DNA of 7,590 nucleotides from Alphaproteobacteria bacterium. Lineage in GTDB: Bacteria; Pseudomonadota; Alphaproteobacteria; Micavibrionales; Micavibrionaceae. How positions within the stretch are numbered: position 1 is the stretch's first letter; each line of letters starts with the position of its first letter. The notes beneath the pieces are model-generated. The model did no database searches, had not been told where the DNA came from, and saw only the letters and a program-made list of their open reading frames with translations. The position numbers were made by a program, and so were the translations under genes. Shown here piece after piece: positions 5,499 to 7,590 of this stretch. The DNA lies in contig JAUICS010000054.1 in the NCBI GenBank assembly GCA_030427765.1, forward strand, positions 1 to 7,590, given 5' to 3'.

Positions 5499-7000
5499 TG
5501 TCTTACAACGCCATATTGTCAAACTTTGGAATTGAACAAGAACAACAGGCACCGGATCTTCTGGATGTCCACACACCAATTGACGGTTCCCTAATCGCAC
5601 GTGTGCGTCAAAACACGGTTGCGGAGGCCGAAGCCACGATCAAAAAATCGCAGGAATGTTTCAAAATATGGCGTAGTGTTCCGGCACCGCAGCGCGGGGA
5701 ATTAATCCGCCTGCTGGGTGAGGAACTGCGTAAGGAAAAAGAAAACCTTGGTAAACTCGTCACGCTGGAATGCGGAAAGATTTATCAGGAAGGTTTGGGC
5801 GAAGTACAAGAAATGATCGACATTTGTGACTTTGCCGTTGGTTTGTCGCGCCAGCTTTATGGCCTGACTATCGCATCGGAACGCCCCGGCCACGCAATGC
5901 GTGAGACATGGCACCCTGTAGGCCCGTGCGGCGTCATAACGGCCTTTAACTTCCCTGTCGCGGTATGGTCATGGAACACGGCCCTTGCCGTTGTGTGCGG
6001 CGATCCTGTCATCTGGAAACCGTCTGAAAAAACACCGCTTACCGCCCTTGCCTGCCTTAAAATATTTGAAAAAGCATGTGAACGTTTTGGAAATGCACCA
6101 GACAATCTGCTGCAGGTTCTTATTGGCGGTCGTGACATCGGCGAAACGATTGTAAACAGCAAGGATGTTCCGATTGTAAGTGCAACCGGCTCCACCGCCA
6201 TGGGCCGCATTGTCGGACCAAAAGTTGCGGAACGTTTCGGGAAATCCATTCTGGAACTAGGCGGCAACAATGCCATGATTATCGCGCCGAGTGCCGATCT
6301 GGAAATGGTTGTCCGCGCAACAACATTCTCGGCTGTCGGGACATGCGGCCAACGCTGCACCTCCCTGCGCCGTTTGATCGTTCACGAAGATATTTATGAT
6401 AAGGTTGTTGACCGCCTTAAAACCATCTACCAGAACATCAAAATCGGCAACCCGCTTGAGGACGGTGTCCTTGTTGGCCCAATGATTGATGCGCAGGCTT
6501 ATGACGCGGTTGAAAAGGCCCTTGAGAAAGCAAAAGCCGATGGCGGCACCGTGCACGGAGGACAGCGCGTTTTGACAGATGAATACGCAAACGGATATTA
6601 CCCGCAGCCGGCCCTTGTTGAAATGCCGTCACAAACCGACATTGTGAAACACGAAACATTCGGCCCTATCCTCTATGTCATGAAATACACTGACCTTGAT
6701 GACGCCATTCACATGCAGAATGATGTGCCTCAGGGTCTTTCATCCTGTATCTTCACAACCGATGTGCGGGAGGCCGAATATTTCCTATCCGCGGCCGGAT
6801 CGGACTGCGGCATTGCAAACGTCAATATCGGACCTAGCGGCGCAGAAATTGGCGGTGCCTTCGGCGGTGAAAAAGAAACAGGTGGCGGACGTGAATCCGG
6901 TTCAGATGCATGGAAAGCGTATATGCGCCGCCAGACAAACACCATCAACTATTCCCGCGAACTTCCGCTAGCGCAGGGCATTACTTTCGACGTTGAATAA
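5498..7000 (+). CDS. amaB: Alpha-aminoadipic semialdehyde / piperideine-6-carboxylate dehydrogenase (ALDH7 family)
   Basis: A 500-residue NAD-dependent aldehyde dehydrogenase oxidising alpha-aminoadipic semialdehyde (in equilibrium with piperideine-6-carboxylate) to alpha-aminoadipate. Catalytic features are N151 in ITAFNFPVAVWSWN, GSTAMGR 231-237, E253 in LELGGNNA, nucleophile C287 in GQRCTSLRRL and HETFGP 385-390. Substrate-specific ALDH7 features are strong. VQEMIDICDFAVGLSR near 103-118 has the glutamate that corresponds to the human ALDH7A1 substrate-anchoring residue; R286 sits beside the catalytic cysteine; and SGAEIGGAFGGEKETGGGRE at 447-466 is followed by SGSDAWKAYMRR. These are nearly the same as the ALDH7A1 C-terminal signature, so this call is the firmest in the operon. 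Start: ATG overlaps the previous stop by one base, with AAGGAG at 5482-5487. Symbol follows the Pseudomonas putida piperideine-6-carboxylate dehydrogenase naming. Its stop lies three bases from the end of the convergent RTX gene. Confidence 0.93.
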   Translation: MSYNAILSNFGIEQEQQAPDLLDVHTPIDGSLIARVRQNTVAEAEATIKKSQECFKIWRSVPAPQRGELIRLLGEELRKEKENLGKLVTLECGKIYQEGLGEVQEMIDICDFAVGLSRQLYGLTIASERPGHAMRETWHPVGPCGVITAFNFPVAVWSWNTALAVVCGDPVIWKPSEKTPLTALACLKIFEKACERFGNAPDNLLQVLIGGRDIGETIVNSKDVPIVSATGSTAMGRIVGPKVAERFGKSILELGGNNAMIIAPSADLEMVVRATTFSAVGTCGQRCTSLRRLIVHEDIYDKVVDRLKTIYQNIKIGNPLEDGVLVGPMIDAQAYDAVEKALEKAKADGGTVHGGQRVLTDEYANGYYPQPALVEMPSQTDIVKHETFGPILYVMKYTDLDDAIHMQNDVPQGLSSCIFTTDVREAEYFLSAAGSDCGIANVNIGPSGAEIGGAFGGEKETGGGRESGSDAWKAYMRRQTNTINYSRELPLAQGITFDVE

Positions 7001-7003
7001 AAT

Positions 7004-7590
7004 TTAGGCGATTAACGTACCGTTATCATAAAGGTCCTCGGCATCGAGGCCTTTGTTGATTTTCGTTTGAACCAGGGCAATCGTTTCGAAGTCATTCCCC
7101 TCGCCGTCCCTGTTTACTCTTACGAGGAAATCATTCTTACGGTGGGTTACTTTTACAAAATCGCTAATGGCATCCTGATCTGCATCAAATCCCCCGAGAA
7201 TATCTGTGATATCAATTTTGTCCTGATTGTATTTAAACCCCTTTATATAATCCCATGTGTTTTCTTCGACAACAAAACGGAACGTATCAACGCCGTGATC
7301 ACCAAACAACGTATCTTTTCCAGCCCCGCCTGTTAACGTGTCATTGTTTAATCCGCCGCGCAGAACATCATTGCCATATCCGCCATTCAGTTCATCGTTC
7401 CCGGCATCTCCATAAAGAAAGTCATTACCGCCGTCACCGTTTACAATATCGTCGCCGTTTTGACCATAAAGTCGATCTATACCGCCACCGCCATTCAGCG
7501 TATCGGAATCATTTCCACCAAGCAATCTGTCATTGCCAAGATCACCGTTAAGCGTATCCGTTCCATTACCGCCACCTAGAATATCATTAC
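7004..7590 (-). CDS. RTX calcium-binding repeat protein, C-terminal part (partial)
   Basis: The open frame runs leftward from beyond the right edge to TAA at 7004-7006, giving about 195 residues; no start is in the window. The first part is tandem GGxGxDxLx nonapeptides (for example NGDGGNDFL, YGDAGNDEL, TGGAGKDTL), the calcium-binding beta-roll of RTX proteins. The repeats end at FGDHGVDTF. A tail follows with DYIKGFKYNQDKIDITDIL and FDADQDAISDFV, the kind of acidic C-terminal domain seen in serralysins and other type I secretion (HlyB/HlyD/TolC-like) substrates. The protein is therefore probably exported in one step and folds in external calcium. The catalytic or adhesive part, if any, is outside the window, so toxin, protease, lipase and surface protein all remain possible. 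No secretion genes are visible here. Confidence 0.92.
   Translation of the reverse strand, partial: NDILGGGNGTDTLNGDLGNDRLLGGNDSDTLNGGGGIDRLYGQNGDDIVNGDGGNDFLYGDAGNDELNGGYGNDVLRGGLNNDTLTGGAGKDTLFGDHGVDTFRFVVEENTWDYIKGFKYNQDKIDITDILGGFDADQDAISDFVKVTHRKNDFLVRVNRDGEGNDFETIALVQTKINKGLDAEDLYDNGTLIA
7280..7590 (-). repeat. Tandem 27-base repeats encoding RTX nonapeptides
   Basis: About eleven consecutive nine-residue units fill this interval in frame and continue past the right edge. The units are degenerate at the DNA level but keep the GG-x-G-x-D-x-L-x pattern. Some lack a glycine (LGGNDSDTL, RGGLNNDTL), so a few calcium sites may be weak. Confidence 0.85.

Noticed and set aside
5857..6360. Open frame of about 167 codons on the minus strand
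   Set aside because: It is fully opposite the conserved core of the aldehyde dehydrogenase, and the encoded protein has no family-like pattern.
7280..7590. Regular repeats that might be read as a CRISPR or satellite array
   Set aside because: The period is 27 bases with no unique spacers, and the repeats translate in one frame as RTX nonapeptides.

Overview
The window looks like a piece of a moderate-GC proteobacterial chromosome, most likely alphaproteobacterial. That placement is a guess from gene content and style; there is no rRNA or other marker gene. It is densely coded, and two gene pairs converge with almost no space between them. There are seven protein-coding features, two of them cut by the window edges. 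No tRNA, rRNA, CRISPR array or insertion sequence was seen.

Left part (1-1817): the tail of an aminotransferase-like gene (1-110) is followed by a probable hairpin terminator. Then comes a broken iron-uptake locus. A leftward gene (167-595) encodes the exported N-terminal part of an FbpA/FutA-type ferric-iron binding protein. It is joined in frame to a short tail that looks like the end of a LysR regulator, so the second lobe of the binding protein is missing. Diverging from it is an intact FbpC/PotA-type ABC ATPase (681-1817). The shared intergenic region carries a perfect 8-2-8 palindrome made of two inverted GATAAT hexamers (Fur-box-like) and a good promoter for the ATPase. No permease gene is present.

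Middle (1827-2996): a leftward, strikingly AT-rich gene encodes an exported cysteine-containing protein of unknown function. Its composition differs sharply from its neighbours and suggests recent acquisition.

Right part (3057-7000): a three-gene operon reads rightward from a clear promoter. It encodes a Glu/Leu/Phe/Val dehydrogenase-family enzyme, a saccharopine dehydrogenase/lysine 6-dehydrogenase-family enzyme, and an ALDH7-type alpha-aminoadipic semialdehyde dehydrogenase. Together they fit lysine catabolism: lysine (or saccharopine) to aminoadipate semialdehyde to alpha-aminoadipate. The first enzyme would either recycle glutamate or, speculatively, deaminate aminoadipate to 2-oxoadipate. 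No lysine-ketoglutarate reductase is present.

Right edge (7004-7590): converging on the operon with a 3-base gap is the C-terminal end of an RTX (calcium-binding nonapeptide repeat) protein, probably exported by a type I secretion system. Its start lies beyond the window.
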